A stretch of DNA of 9,139 bases from UKL13-2 sp031430555. Its GTDB lineage: Bacteria; Pseudomonadota; Gammaproteobacteria; Burkholderiales; Usitatibacteraceae. The position numbers and the translations under genes were made by a program. The stretch covers positions 1 through 9,139 of the forward strand of contig JANPBQ010000275.1 of NCBI GenBank assembly GCA_031430555.1. The letters run 5' to 3'. Below are positions 1 to 7,230 of the stretch, piece after piece. The notes beneath the pieces are model-generated. The model was not told the origin of the DNA. It did no database searches and was given only the letters and a program-made list of their open reading frames with translations. How positions within the stretch are numbered: the stretch's first letter is position 1; every line of letters starts with the position of its first letter.

Positions 1-1245
1 TATATCGATGGCCAACGCACCGTCGAAGGCGATATGACCGGGCCGGTGGCCACGCGCATGGTGCTCGCCGATACGCGCGTCGATATCGCCGTGCTGGAAA
101 TTGCGCGCGGCGGATTGCTGCGCGCGGGCATGGGCGTGCCGTTCATCAATGTCGGCGCGGTGTTGAACGTCGAAGCTGATCATCTCGGCATGAAAGGCAT
201 CGACACGCTTGAACAATTGGCGGAAGTGAAACGCATCATCGTTGAAGTTGCGAAAGACTGCGCGGTGCTGAATGCGGACGACGTGAACGTAATCAAAATG
301 TCGGCCGACACCGAAGCCAAAAGCATTTGTTACGTCACCGTGAACCCGCAACATGCGGTGGTGCGCGAGCACATCCGCGCGGGGGGTCGCGCCTGCGCGC
401 TGGAGGCGGGCGTGAATGGGCAGATGATCACGATCTACGACAAAGGCGGCCATATTCCGTTGATGTGGACGCACCTGATTCCGGCCACGCTCGAAGGTCG
501 CGCGATGCACAACGTGCAGAACGCGATGTTCGCGGCGGCGATGGCGTTTTCATTGGGTATGAAACTCGATGCGATCCGTCAGGGCTTGCGCACCTTCGAC
601 ACCACGTTTTATCAGGCGCCGGGCCGCATGAACGTGTTCGACGAGCATCCCTTCAAAGTCATTTTTGATTACGGCCACAACGCGCATGCGGTCGGCGTGA
701 TGGCGGATCTGGCGGAGCGGCTCGATGTGCGTGGGCGGCGCATTGTGGTGATTTCGGCACCCGGTGATCGGCGCGATGAAGATGTGACGGCAATTGCGGA
801 CGCAGTGGCCGGGCGCTTCGATCACTACATTTGCCGGCGCGACGATTCGTTGCGCGGCCGCGACGGCGATGAGATACCCGGCATGATCGCAAAAGTGTTG
901 CGTGCGCGCGGCGTGATGGAGAGCGCGATTGCGATCATTCCGGACGAGCAACAGGCCATCGACGCGGCGCTGAAAATGGGTGCGCCGGGAGACTTGTTGC
1001 TGATATTTGCGGATGCGTTGGCACGTTCGTGGAAACAGGTGACGAAGTTTCGCCCGGAAGGTTCGGTGGACAATGCTCCGCGCACGACGCCGAACGAGCC
1101 CGCAACCCAATCCACACGAAAGACTGACCGTCCGACGGTGGATGCATCGAGCGAAGAGGCGATGGCGGTCGCGGCCACCGTCGACGCGGCGGGATTCGTC
1201 CGCGATGAGCGCGGGCTCCGGTTTGTCAAGGAGAGCGACGACTGA
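1..1245 (+). CDS. cphA: Cyanophycin synthetase, C-terminal Mur-ligase part (5' end outside window)
   Basis: Cyanophycin synthetase builds the storage polymer cyanophycin by alternately adding aspartate and arginine with ATP; the Mur-ligase half is the part that joins arginine to the aspartate side chain. The frame is open from base 1, so the ATG at 34 is internal. The 414 visible residues are the end of a protein usually near 870-900 residues; the N domain, ATP-grasp domain and Mur P-loop lie upstream. Visible Mur motifs: LEIARGGLLR (32-41), the NVEADHLG segment (56-63), LNADD (90-94), APGR (206-209), DYGHN (223-227) and GDRRDED (255-261). The last 60 residues (355-414), rich in T, P, A and charged residues, look like a flexible tail beyond the conserved core. 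The paralogue at 1473 follows on the same strand after 227 bp. Family assignment is firm; activity cannot be judged from a fragment. Confidence 0.93.
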   Translation, partial: YIDGQRTVEGDMTGPVATRMVLADTRVDIAVLEIARGGLLRAGMGVPFINVGAVLNVEADHLGMKGIDTLEQLAEVKRIIVEVAKDCAVLNADDVNVIKMSADTEAKSICYVTVNPQHAVVREHIRAGGRACALEAGVNGQMITIYDKGGHIPLMWTHLIPATLEGRAMHNVQNAMFAAAMAFSLGMKLDAIRQGLRTFDTTFYQAPGRMNVFDEHPFKVIFDYGHNAHAVGVMADLAERLDVRGRRIVVISAPGDRRDEDVTAIADAVAGRFDHYICRRDDSLRGRDGDEIPGMIAKVLRARGVMESAIAIIPDEQQAIDAALKMGAPGDLLLIFADALARSWKQVTKFRPEGSVDNAPRTTPNEPATQSTRKTDRPTVDASSEEAMAVAATVDAAGFVRDERGLRFVKESDD

Positions 1246-1472
1246 TCGCAAGCCTGTCCCCAATACTGTTTAATTGCGCGCCGTTCGTCCCCGGCTTCAA
1301 GCATACCGGGGCAGGCTCTGAGCCTGTCGAAGGGCTTGGCGCATCCGGCCCTTCGACAGGCTCGGGGCGAACGGAGTATCGATGACGTGACCGACATTGA
1401 TGAGTCCGTCCCCCAAATCGCCGTCATCTCCAAATCAAGTACCGGAATGACACGTAGAATTTTGAGAGCACA
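1246..1472. other. Spacer between the two cyanophycin synthetase genes
   Basis: This gap has no credible ORF. It is dominated by the REP-like inverted repeat described separately. After that repeat come about 98 bp leading to the next gene, with only a weak Shine-Dalgarno-like GAGAG (about 1463-1467) before the ATG at 1473. I see no convincing sigma-70 promoter, so the downstream gene may be read from the cphA transcript or from a promoter I cannot identify. Confidence 0.5.
1281..1374. repeat. REP-like interspersed inverted repeat
   Basis: Two perfect 15-bp arms, GAGCCTGTCGAAGGG at 1320-1334 and its reverse complement at 1349-1363, flank a 14-nt loop. A second symmetry, CAGGCTC-T-GAGCCTG at 1312-1326, nests on the left arm, so the CAGGCTC word occurs three times counting both strands. 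An outer CCGTTCG (1281-1287) pairs with CGAACGG (1368-1374), suggesting a longer palindrome whose left side carries extra bases. The 15-mer resembles a word I recall as abundant between genes of many Proteobacteria, which points to a dispersed repeat rather than a private operator. As RNA it would form a strong hairpin and could attenuate or stabilise the transcript; there is no T-run, so it is not a classical terminator. Confidence 0.75.
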
Positions 1473-3332
1473 ATGAGTACGCCACCTGTCACCGACGACG
1501 CACCCGAACCCAACACCTGTTTCGCGGATTCGCGTCGGCTATTGGGGCACAACCGTTTTTTTGCCGGCACCGGCGCGGTGCTGGAAACACTCGGCCCGAC
1601 GGCGCACGACCCGGTCGCACACCAGCGATGGCGCGTGTTGGTCGGCGGCATGTGCACGGCCATGGGCTGGCAAGAACATCCGCCCATCGTATGTGCGCAC
1701 GCGGGCGGCGCGACGCTCGCCATCTCCGCACCTGCCGACGAACTCTTCACTGCGACTGAAATCAACGAATGGGCGTGGGAGCAAGCGAGCGGATTGTTTG
1801 CGCCGGAAAATCCGATCGCGACCGATCCGCCGTTCGATGCATTGCATGCAGTGATTGGCGACGCCGATGCAGTCGTCGCAGCATTCGCGACGCGACGCGC
1901 ACAGGAAATCAATTTCGCTTTGCTCGCATTACGCGCCGCCGCGCACGCGCGCGGCATTCCGATTTTCTGCGACGACGACACGATCTCGCTGGGCGCGGGA
2001 GCCGGCAGTCGATCATGGCCGCTTGCGGCCCTGCCCCATCTCAACGACGTCCCGTGGCCGCAATTGCATGATGTGCCCATTGTCTTGGTCACCGGCTCCA
2101 ACGGCAAGACCACCACGGTGAGATTGATCGCGGCAATGCTGGAGGCGTTCGGCGCGCCATACACGGGACACGTCGGCTATTCCAGCACCGAAGGCGTGAT
2201 GATCGGTGCGACACGCGCGGGCGACGGTGATTTCTCCGGACCCGCTGGTGCGCGCGTGGTGCTGCGCGATTCGCGCGTCGCGGCGGCGGTGTTGGAAACC
2301 GCGCGCGGCGGATTATTGCGGCGCGGCCTGGCGGTAGCGCACGCGGAGGTGGCCGTCATCACCAACATCAGCGCGGATCATTTCGGTGAATATGGTGTCG
2401 ACAGCATCGAGGATCTCGCCGACGTGAAATTCACCGTTGCGCGCGCGCTAGGCAGCGATGGCACGCTGGTGCTGAATGCCGATGACAGAGCGTTGCTAGC
2501 GCGCGCCGCGGGCCGGCGGTGCCGTGTCGCCCTGTTCGCACAGGACGACGCCACGCCCGCGTTAGTGTCGCATCGACACTCTGGCGGGTCAACGTGCGGA
2601 AGCATCGGCGATCAACTATGGCTCGCGCATCAGGGACAACGCACGCCGCTGGGCGCTATCTCGGCGATGCCGCTATCGCTCGGCGGCATGGCCACTTATA
2701 ACCTCGGCAATATCGCCGCCGCTGTGTTGGCGGCCGCCGCGATGGGTGTATCGCCTACGATCATCGCGGGCACGCTGCATGAATTCGGTCGGAAGCGGCG
2801 CGACAATCCGGGACGCCTGAATCGCTGGTCACTCGCGGATATCACCGTGTTGATCGATTACGCGCATAACCCGGATGGTCTCGCACTATTGCTCGGCGCA
2901 TGCCGCGCCCTTCAAGTCGGAATGGGCGATGGCGTCGCAGGCAAGCAAGCAGGACGACTTGGATTGCTGTTGGGCCAGGCCGGTAACCGCGGCGATCATG
3001 CGATCGCCGAACTCGCACGCACGGCCGCAGAATTTGATCCCGACCTCATCGTGCTCAAGGAAATTGCCGGCATGTTGCGCGGGCGCGCACCGGGGGAGGT
3101 AACCGCGTTGTTGCAGAGCAACTTACTTGCGGCGGGTTACCCGCGCTCGAAAATTCAAACGGTCAACGATGAAACCGACGCGGCACGACAACTTCTGCAA
3201 TGGTCGCAAGCGGGCGACCTGATTGTGCTGCCGATTCATCAATCAGCGGTGCGATTACGGTTGGAAAAGCTGCTTGATGCAATGGAGGCGGGTGGCTGGC
3301 GTGCGGGGATGGGGTTGCCGGTTGAGAGTTGA
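1473..3332 (+). CDS. CphA'-type cyanophycin synthetase paralogue (Mur ligase without ATP-grasp domain)
   Basis: A 619-residue Mur-ligase protein paralogous to the cphA product just upstream; both carry ARGGLLR, a DH motif after the central strand, and the LNADD, NPGR/APGR and DYxHN signatures. Residues 1-165 resemble the CphA N domain (SRRLLGHNRFFAGTGAVLE at 20-38). Around 162-175 the text resembles the point where the CphA ATP-grasp domain begins, but only about 30 residues later the Mur P-loop appears (TGSNGKTTT, 207-215), where full CphA has some 280 more. Other Mur motifs: ETARGGLLR (275-283), NISADHFG (298-305), NPGR (445-448), DYAHN (462-466), GNRGD (504-508). Known: short CphA-like genes beside cphA occur in Proteobacteria. 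Inferred: with the arginine-type site but no aspartate-adding site it cannot make cyanophycin alone, and may modify, prime or recycle it, or act on another peptide. It is distinct from cyanobacterial CphA2, which keeps ATP-grasp. The start is the ATG after weak GAGAG. Confidence 0.88.
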   Translation: MSTPPVTDDAPEPNTCFADSRRLLGHNRFFAGTGAVLETLGPTAHDPVAHQRWRVLVGGMCTAMGWQEHPPIVCAHAGGATLAISAPADELFTATEINEWAWEQASGLFAPENPIATDPPFDALHAVIGDADAVVAAFATRRAQEINFALLALRAAAHARGIPIFCDDDTISLGAGAGSRSWPLAALPHLNDVPWPQLHDVPIVLVTGSNGKTTTVRLIAAMLEAFGAPYTGHVGYSSTEGVMIGATRAGDGDFSGPAGARVVLRDSRVAAAVLETARGGLLRRGLAVAHAEVAVITNISADHFGEYGVDSIEDLADVKFTVARALGSDGTLVLNADDRALLARAAGRRCRVALFAQDDATPALVSHRHSGGSTCGSIGDQLWLAHQGQRTPLGAISAMPLSLGGMATYNLGNIAAAVLAAAAMGVSPTIIAGTLHEFGRKRRDNPGRLNRWSLADITVLIDYAHNPDGLALLLGACRALQVGMGDGVAGKQAGRLGLLLGQAGNRGDHAIAELARTAAEFDPDLIVLKEIAGMLRGRAPGEVTALLQSNLLAAGYPRSKIQTVNDETDAARQLLQWSQAGDLIVLPIHQSAVRLRLEKLLDAMEAGGWRAGMGLPVES

Positions 3333-3344
3333 TGTTTGGTACCT

Positions 3345-3367
3345 GCGGTTGAGTCTTTTGCAACCGC
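3345..3367. terminator. Hairpin just after the CphA' gene, possible terminator
   Basis: GCGGTTG at 3345-3351 pairs perfectly with CAACCGC at 3361-3367 around a 9-nt T-rich loop, starting 13 nt after the CphA' stop codon. The location suits a transcript end, but no U-tract follows, so intrinsic termination is unproven and Rho-dependent termination or 3'-end protection is equally possible. Confidence 0.35.
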
Positions 3368-3411
3368 TGCCCCTCCCTCGGGACAAGGGCACACTTGAAG
3401 CGAAGCGGAGG

Positions 3412-3432
3412 TCGCCTCGCTTTTCGAGGCGG
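3412..3432. terminator. GC-rich hairpin between convergent genes, possible bidirectional terminator
   Basis: CGCCTCG at 3413-3419 pairs perfectly with CGAGGCG at 3425-3431 around the loop CTTTT, with a further G-U pair possible at the base. It sits in the middle of the convergent gap and reads as a hairpin from both strands. There is no T-run on either side, so the terminator role is inferred from position and stem strength only. Confidence 0.35.
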
Positions 3433-3574
3433 GTGAGGAGGCGGCGGTCACACGTAGAACAGCCCCATTGCGCTTGCACAACACACTCAAACTCAAGCAC
3501 CCGCGCGCCTTTCAGGCAATATATGTCCGGAAAGCCGCGCCAATGCTCGTGTCTCTATTCCAGATGACAGTACG

Positions 3575-4294
3575 TCACCCCGCCACATCGCAATCAAACA
3601 CATACCCCGCACCGCGTTCGGTCTTGATGAGCTTCGGCTCATTGGGGTCAGACTCGATTTTTCGGCGCAGCCGCAGGATCTGCACATCGATGGATCGATC
3701 GAAGATGTCGTCGTGCAAGCGGCTGCCTTCGAGCAGTTGATCGCGCGAGAGTATCTGTTTCGGCGATTTGAGGAAGCTGATCAGGAGCGCGAATTCGCCG
3801 TTGGTCAATTCGACACGCTCGCCGGCGGGTGACACCAGCTTGCGTGCGCCGCTGGAAAGTTCCCAACCGGCAAACCGGTACACGCGCAGTTCCGCATCGC
3901 GGCGAACGTTCGCGGCCTCGCCCGTGGCGGGCGACTCGTAGCGTCGCAGCACCGCGCGGATGCGCGCGAGCAATTCACGCGGGCTGAATGGCTTTACCAA
4001 GTAGTCGTCCGCGCCGAGTTCGAGGCCCAACACCCGATCCACCTCGTGGACTTGCCCCGTCAACATGATGATCGGCACATTGGAAGTCTGGCGAATACTG
4101 CGGATCAGCGAGAAACCGTCCTCGCCCGGCATGCGCACATCGAGCACGATCAAGTCGATCGACTCGGTCTTCATCACCGCCGTCATTTCCCGGCCGTTCG
4201 CAGCGGCGGTGACGCGAAAGCCCGCCTCGGTCATGTACTCCGAAATCAATTTGCAAATGAGTTCGTCGTCGTCGACGACAAGGAGATGCGTCAT
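3575..4294 (-). CDS. OmpR/PhoB-family response regulator
   Basis: A 239-residue two-domain transcription factor, the usual OmpR-family length. The receiver domain (about 1-118) has the acidic pocket D8-D9-D10, phospho-acceptor D52 in VLDVRMPGEDGF, T79 and K101 in the VKPF motif, so it should be phosphorylatable. The DNA-binding winged helix (about 138-236) shows ELTNGEFALLISFL (162-175), the recognition-helix segment DRSIDVQILRLRRKIE (199-214) and the closing KTERGAGYVF (224-233). The start is the ATG at 4294, where the receiver fold begins; the frame stays open further upstream, but those residues match nothing. No Shine-Dalgarno precedes this ATG: the - strand reads CCTCCTT there, the complement of one. 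The gene is divergent from the hybrid kinase at 4460, its probable partner; target genes cannot be inferred. Confidence 0.93.
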   Translation of the reverse strand: MTHLLVVDDDELICKLISEYMTEAGFRVTAAANGREMTAVMKTESIDLIVLDVRMPGEDGFSLIRSIRQTSNVPIIMLTGQVHEVDRVLGLELGADDYLVKPFSPRELLARIRAVLRRYESPATGEAANVRRDAELRVYRFAGWELSSGARKLVSPAGERVELTNGEFALLISFLKSPKQILSRDQLLEGSRLHDDIFDRSIDVQILRLRRKIESDPNEPKLIKTERGAGYVFDCDVAG

Positions 4295-4459
4295 GGCGTG
4301 AAGGAGGCGGCGTTTTTTGTGGAAGTGGCTAAAGGATACAACAAGAACATTCGCCGGCCGGCACACGGCGGAAAATTCGCGCGCGCCCCGCCCGCCGACA
4401 CAATCGTTGCCCGCACGAATAAATCCGCTGGCACCTGTCGCACCGGTAGAATCACTTTG
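4295..4459. promoter_or_regulatory. Divergent promoter region of the two-component pair
   Basis: These 165 bp separate the regulator (- strand) from the kinase (+ strand) and must hold both promoters or their 5' leaders. A perfect 10-bp palindrome GCCGGCCGGC lies at 4353-4362. The word ATTCGC occurs on both sides of it (4349 and 4375), which could be an operator for autoregulation by the OmpR-type regulator, but GC-rich palindromes also arise by chance. No confident -35/-10 pair was found for either direction. Confidence 0.4.
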
Positions 4460-6970
4460 ATGGAAATTCGCTCTTTGTCCCGTTGGCCCGATCGGCGCAG
4501 CATCACACTCGCGGCCCTTGCCGGTGCGGGGTATGTGCTGCTGTTCTACGCGGGGCAATTGCTGGTCGGCGAGAACGTCGGCGCTTATCCGCTCTGGCTG
4601 TCGGACGGGTTTGCGCTCGGATTCTGGTTTGCGACCCGCGGCAATTGCCGTTGGCCGCAGATTGTCGCGGTGCTGCTCGCCAATTTTACGATTTCGTTCG
4701 ATGCGGCGGCACCGTATTACGTCGATATTCTCGGCGGTGTCATCAACGCCTTTCAACTCGGATTTGCCGCATGGCTGACCGAGGCCGCGCGTGCCAAACT
4801 TGGCGGCAAATGGGTGGGAATAAACCGTTTCGCGACCTACGTCACGGCGGCGGTTCTCGTCGCCAACGGCATTTGCTCGATATTGATGGGGTGGGTGTTT
4901 CAGGCGCAGGGTCGCGGCGAATTTGAAGAAAACGTCGTCGCTTTGTTCATCTCAGACGGGCTCGGCATCCTGATCGTCGCACCGCTGATTCTCGCCTGGA
5001 GCAGAAATATCGAGCGGCCGGAGTGGCGGATGACCCGCGGGCGCGCGGTCGAAATGTTCGCAACTTTCCTGGTCATTGCGTTCGTGAGCGTCGCGATTTT
5101 CTCGATGCGTCCCGATGCATTCGGACTGGTGTCGCCCCTGTCGTATCTGATCATGCCGTTCGTGTTGTGGGCCGTCGCGCGCTTTCAGTTGCGCGGCGCG
5201 ACCATGGCGGTGGCCGTGTCGTCGACGATCGCGATCTACTTCACGATGCATTATCTCGGCCCGTTCGTGTCGGGATTCGTGCCGACCCGGCAGGCGGTTC
5301 TCGAGTTGCAGGGTTTTCTCGCCGTGATCGCGATCTCGACGCTGTTTGCCGGCGCCCTCGTCGAGGATCGGCGCAGCGCGATTTATGATGCCTTCGCCTG
5401 GCGGCGCCGCTTTGAAGCCGCGATCACCGCGAGCGATACGCTGGTCTATGAAATCAGAATGCCCGAGGGCACCGCAAGCTGGGCCGGCGACGTCGAGGGC
5501 GTACTCGGCTGGTCGAGCGCCGACGTCGATACACTCGAAAAATGGAATGCACACGTCCATCGCGACGACCTCGGTCAACTCGCCGCGATCCGCGATCACC
5601 TCGCTGGTGGATCGCGGGAAACGTTCAAGGCGGAATACCGTTTCTTTCGCCCGGACGGCACCGAGATGTTGTTGGGAGTTTCTGCGTACGCCAACGCGAA
5701 CACGGATCCGGAATTGTCCGGGCGAGGGCGCGGCAGTGTCATCGGCTTCGTCAAAGACATCACGACGCAAAAGCGCACAGAGGCCGAACACGCGCAACGC
5801 GAGGCGGAGCTCCGCCAAGCGCAAAAAATGGAAGCGATCGGCCGTCTTGCCGGCGGCATCGCGCATGACTTCAACAATATTCTCGCCTCGATCCTCGGCT
5901 ACGGCGAAATGGCCCGCAACCGCGCCGCCGCGAAGGCCGCACCCGACGAGGCACTGCTGCGTCAACTCGACACTATCATGAAGGCGGGTGAGCGTGGCCG
6001 CATTCTCATTTCACAAATTCTGACATTCAGCCGCCGAAACCCGGAGCATGCGCAATCGTTGAATGCGCTCGACATCGTCGAGGAAATGGTGACGCTGATC
6101 CGCGGCTCGTACGCGCACGAAATCACTTTTCGCCGCGAAGCGGTCGAGGAGCCCATGCCGGTGTTCGGCAATGCGACCGAGCTGTATCAATTGTTCTTGA
6201 ATTTGGCCGTCAACGGCTTGCAGGCAATGCCTGATTTGGGTGAATTGTCGATCGATATCGGCCGCGAAATCCTTGGCGCACCGCGCACTGTCTCCCAGCA
6301 GCAATTGCCGGCCGGGGCATATCTGCGCGTGTCGATCAAGGACCATGGCGTCGGCATCGATGCCACAACGCGCGCGCATATGTTCGAGCCCTTCTTCACC
6401 ACTAAAAGTCCCGGGCGTGGCACCGGTCTCGGCTTATCGCTGGCGATGTCGATCGCCAAAGCGCATGGCGGCGGCATCGAGGTGGCCAGTGCGCCGGGTG
6501 AGGGTGCGACATTCACCGTCTATCTGCCGCTGATCGCGGCGGACGACCGAGTCATAGAAGTCACGAACGCGGCGAAAATTCTGCCGCGCGGACGCGACGC
6601 GCGCGTCTTGCTGGTCGACGACGAACCTTCGTTGCGCGATCTGGCGGAAGAAATCCTGACGCTGCTCGGCTACCAGACGGCGAGTTTCGGCGATAGCGTA
6701 GAAGCGCTTGCCGCCTTTGAACGCGATCCTGCCCGCTTCGACGCCGTATTGACCGACGAGGTCATGCCGGGGCTCAGCGGGACGCAATTGGCCGCGCGCA
6801 TCCACGCGTTGCGCCCCGCGTTGCCGATTCTCATCATCACTGGATACGGCGGGCCGGGATTCGAGTTGCGCGCGCAACGGGCCGGCGTGACGACGGTGCT
6901 TCGCAAGCCCTATCAGATGAGCGAACTTGCGCACGCGCTGGATAAAGCCTTGCATCGTCAATCGTCATAA
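4460..6970 (+). CDS. MASE1-PAS hybrid sensor histidine kinase with C-terminal receiver
   Basis: An 836-residue inner-membrane sensor kinase. Residues about 14-300 are a MASE1-type membrane module with roughly eight to ten hydrophobic segments, including the YPLWLSDGFALGFWFA stretch (43-58). A PAS domain spans about 313-435 and ends in GFVKDITTQKR. A short helix leads to HisKA with phospho-accepting H469 in AHDFNN, an NtrB-like H-box. The ATPase domain shows the N-box (NLAVNGLQAM, 581-590), G1 (DHGVGI, 628-633), F-box (MFEPFFTTK, 641-649) and G2 (GRGTGLGLS, 652-660). The receiver (about 715-830) has D720-D721, phospho-acceptor D766 and K816. All catalytic positions are present. There is no HPt domain, so the fused receiver may be a phosphate sink or may need a separate HPt protein. 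The frame is open from 4046, but that part lies over the regulator gene; the ATG at 4460 immediately precedes the first membrane segment and has no clear Shine-Dalgarno. The ligand is unknown. Confidence 0.94.
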   Translation: MEIRSLSRWPDRRSITLAALAGAGYVLLFYAGQLLVGENVGAYPLWLSDGFALGFWFATRGNCRWPQIVAVLLANFTISFDAAAPYYVDILGGVINAFQLGFAAWLTEAARAKLGGKWVGINRFATYVTAAVLVANGICSILMGWVFQAQGRGEFEENVVALFISDGLGILIVAPLILAWSRNIERPEWRMTRGRAVEMFATFLVIAFVSVAIFSMRPDAFGLVSPLSYLIMPFVLWAVARFQLRGATMAVAVSSTIAIYFTMHYLGPFVSGFVPTRQAVLELQGFLAVIAISTLFAGALVEDRRSAIYDAFAWRRRFEAAITASDTLVYEIRMPEGTASWAGDVEGVLGWSSADVDTLEKWNAHVHRDDLGQLAAIRDHLAGGSRETFKAEYRFFRPDGTEMLLGVSAYANANTDPELSGRGRGSVIGFVKDITTQKRTEAEHAQREAELRQAQKMEAIGRLAGGIAHDFNNILASILGYGEMARNRAAAKAAPDEALLRQLDTIMKAGERGRILISQILTFSRRNPEHAQSLNALDIVEEMVTLIRGSYAHEITFRREAVEEPMPVFGNATELYQLFLNLAVNGLQAMPDLGELSIDIGREILGAPRTVSQQQLPAGAYLRVSIKDHGVGIDATTRAHMFEPFFTTKSPGRGTGLGLSLAMSIAKAHGGGIEVASAPGEGATFTVYLPLIAADDRVIEVTNAAKILPRGRDARVLLVDDEPSLRDLAEEILTLLGYQTASFGDSVEALAAFERDPARFDAVLTDEVMPGLSGTQLAARIHALRPALPILIITGYGGPGFELRAQRAGVTTVLRKPYQMSELAHALDKALHRQSS

Positions 6971-7230
6971 CCGCGCGACGTTACAATCGTTAACGTTCTC
7001 GGCTTCAGGTTCGGGCCACGACCGTTGCGTTAGCGCTTGCTCACATTGACCGCGTTTGCGGGCGGGCAATTTCGGCGCACCGTCTGACCGTTCGAATTTT
7101 ATCGATCCGCTGCACCACCATGCGCTCCTCGCCGCCTGTTTCATTCGTAATATTGATTTGCCCTTCGGTAGTTGACGCGTAACCTGCCGCCGCGACAATC
7201 GCGTCCATTGAACCTCCCAAAGGGAATGAC
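6971..7230. promoter_or_regulatory. Spacer upstream of the EAL gene
   Basis: This gap holds a small A/T-rich inverted repeat just after the kinase stop (ACGTTA at 6978-6983 with TAACGT at 6991-6996), too weak to be called a terminator. A Shine-Dalgarno AAAGGGA at 7219-7225 lies 5 nt before the EAL start at 7231. Most of the rest is covered on the - strand by the small ORF listed separately. No confident promoter was seen. Confidence 0.45.
7041..7208 (-). CDS. Possible small protein, 55 residues, unknown
   Basis: I do not recognise this protein. It starts MDAIVAAAGYAST and ends RPQTRSM, with no membrane segment, no signal peptide and a mixed charged second half. Support: the ATG at 7208 is preceded by GGGAGG (7213-7218 on the - strand) with a 4-nt spacer, the ORF fills a gap that is otherwise empty, and its third codon positions are moderately GC-rich, as in the neighbouring genes. 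Against: only 22 bp separate its start from the EAL start on the other strand, so any promoter for it would have to lie inside the EAL gene. The same purine/pyrimidine-rich stretch supplies the EAL ribosome site on the opposite strand, so the good Shine-Dalgarno may be coincidence. The frame also stays open upstream of the ATG. Confidence 0.3.
   Translation of the reverse strand: MDAIVAAAGYASTTEGQINITNETGGEERMVVQRIDKIRTVRRCAEIARPQTRSM

Larger units (their letters stand above)
3333..3574. other. Convergent intergenic region with two hairpins
   Basis: This gap lies between the 3' ends of the CphA' gene and the response-regulator gene, so it should hold termination signals for both strands. Two perfect stems are visible and listed separately; neither is followed by a T-run. 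The short overlapping ORFs here on both strands lack recognisable domains and look like chance open frames. I see nothing else. Confidence 0.5.

Noticed and set aside
550..1263. 237-residue open frame antisense to cphA
   Set aside because: It lies wholly opposite conserved Mur-ligase coding sequence and shows no domain; long antisense frames are expected in GC-rich genes.
1424..2164. 246-residue - strand open frame over the start of the CphA' gene
   Set aside because: The + strand frame has a P-loop and other Mur motifs across the same bases; the antisense product is low-complexity A/S/R-rich.
3223..3567. 114-residue + strand frame overlapping the CphA' 3' end
   Set aside because: It overlaps the CphA' C-terminus out of frame, is R-rich, and spans two hairpins; a chance frame.
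4046..4459. N-terminal extension of the kinase reading frame
   Set aside because: These bases encode the receiver domain of the regulator on the - strand. The extension has no domain, and the ATG at 4460 directly precedes the first membrane segment.
4295..4756. Upstream extension of the response regulator
   Set aside because: The receiver fold begins at the ATG at 4294; the extension overlaps the start of the kinase gene and matches nothing.
4952..5965. 337-residue - strand open frame opposite the hybrid kinase
   Set aside because: It overlaps the membrane, PAS and H-box coding regions, and the product is H/R/D/E-rich with no motif.
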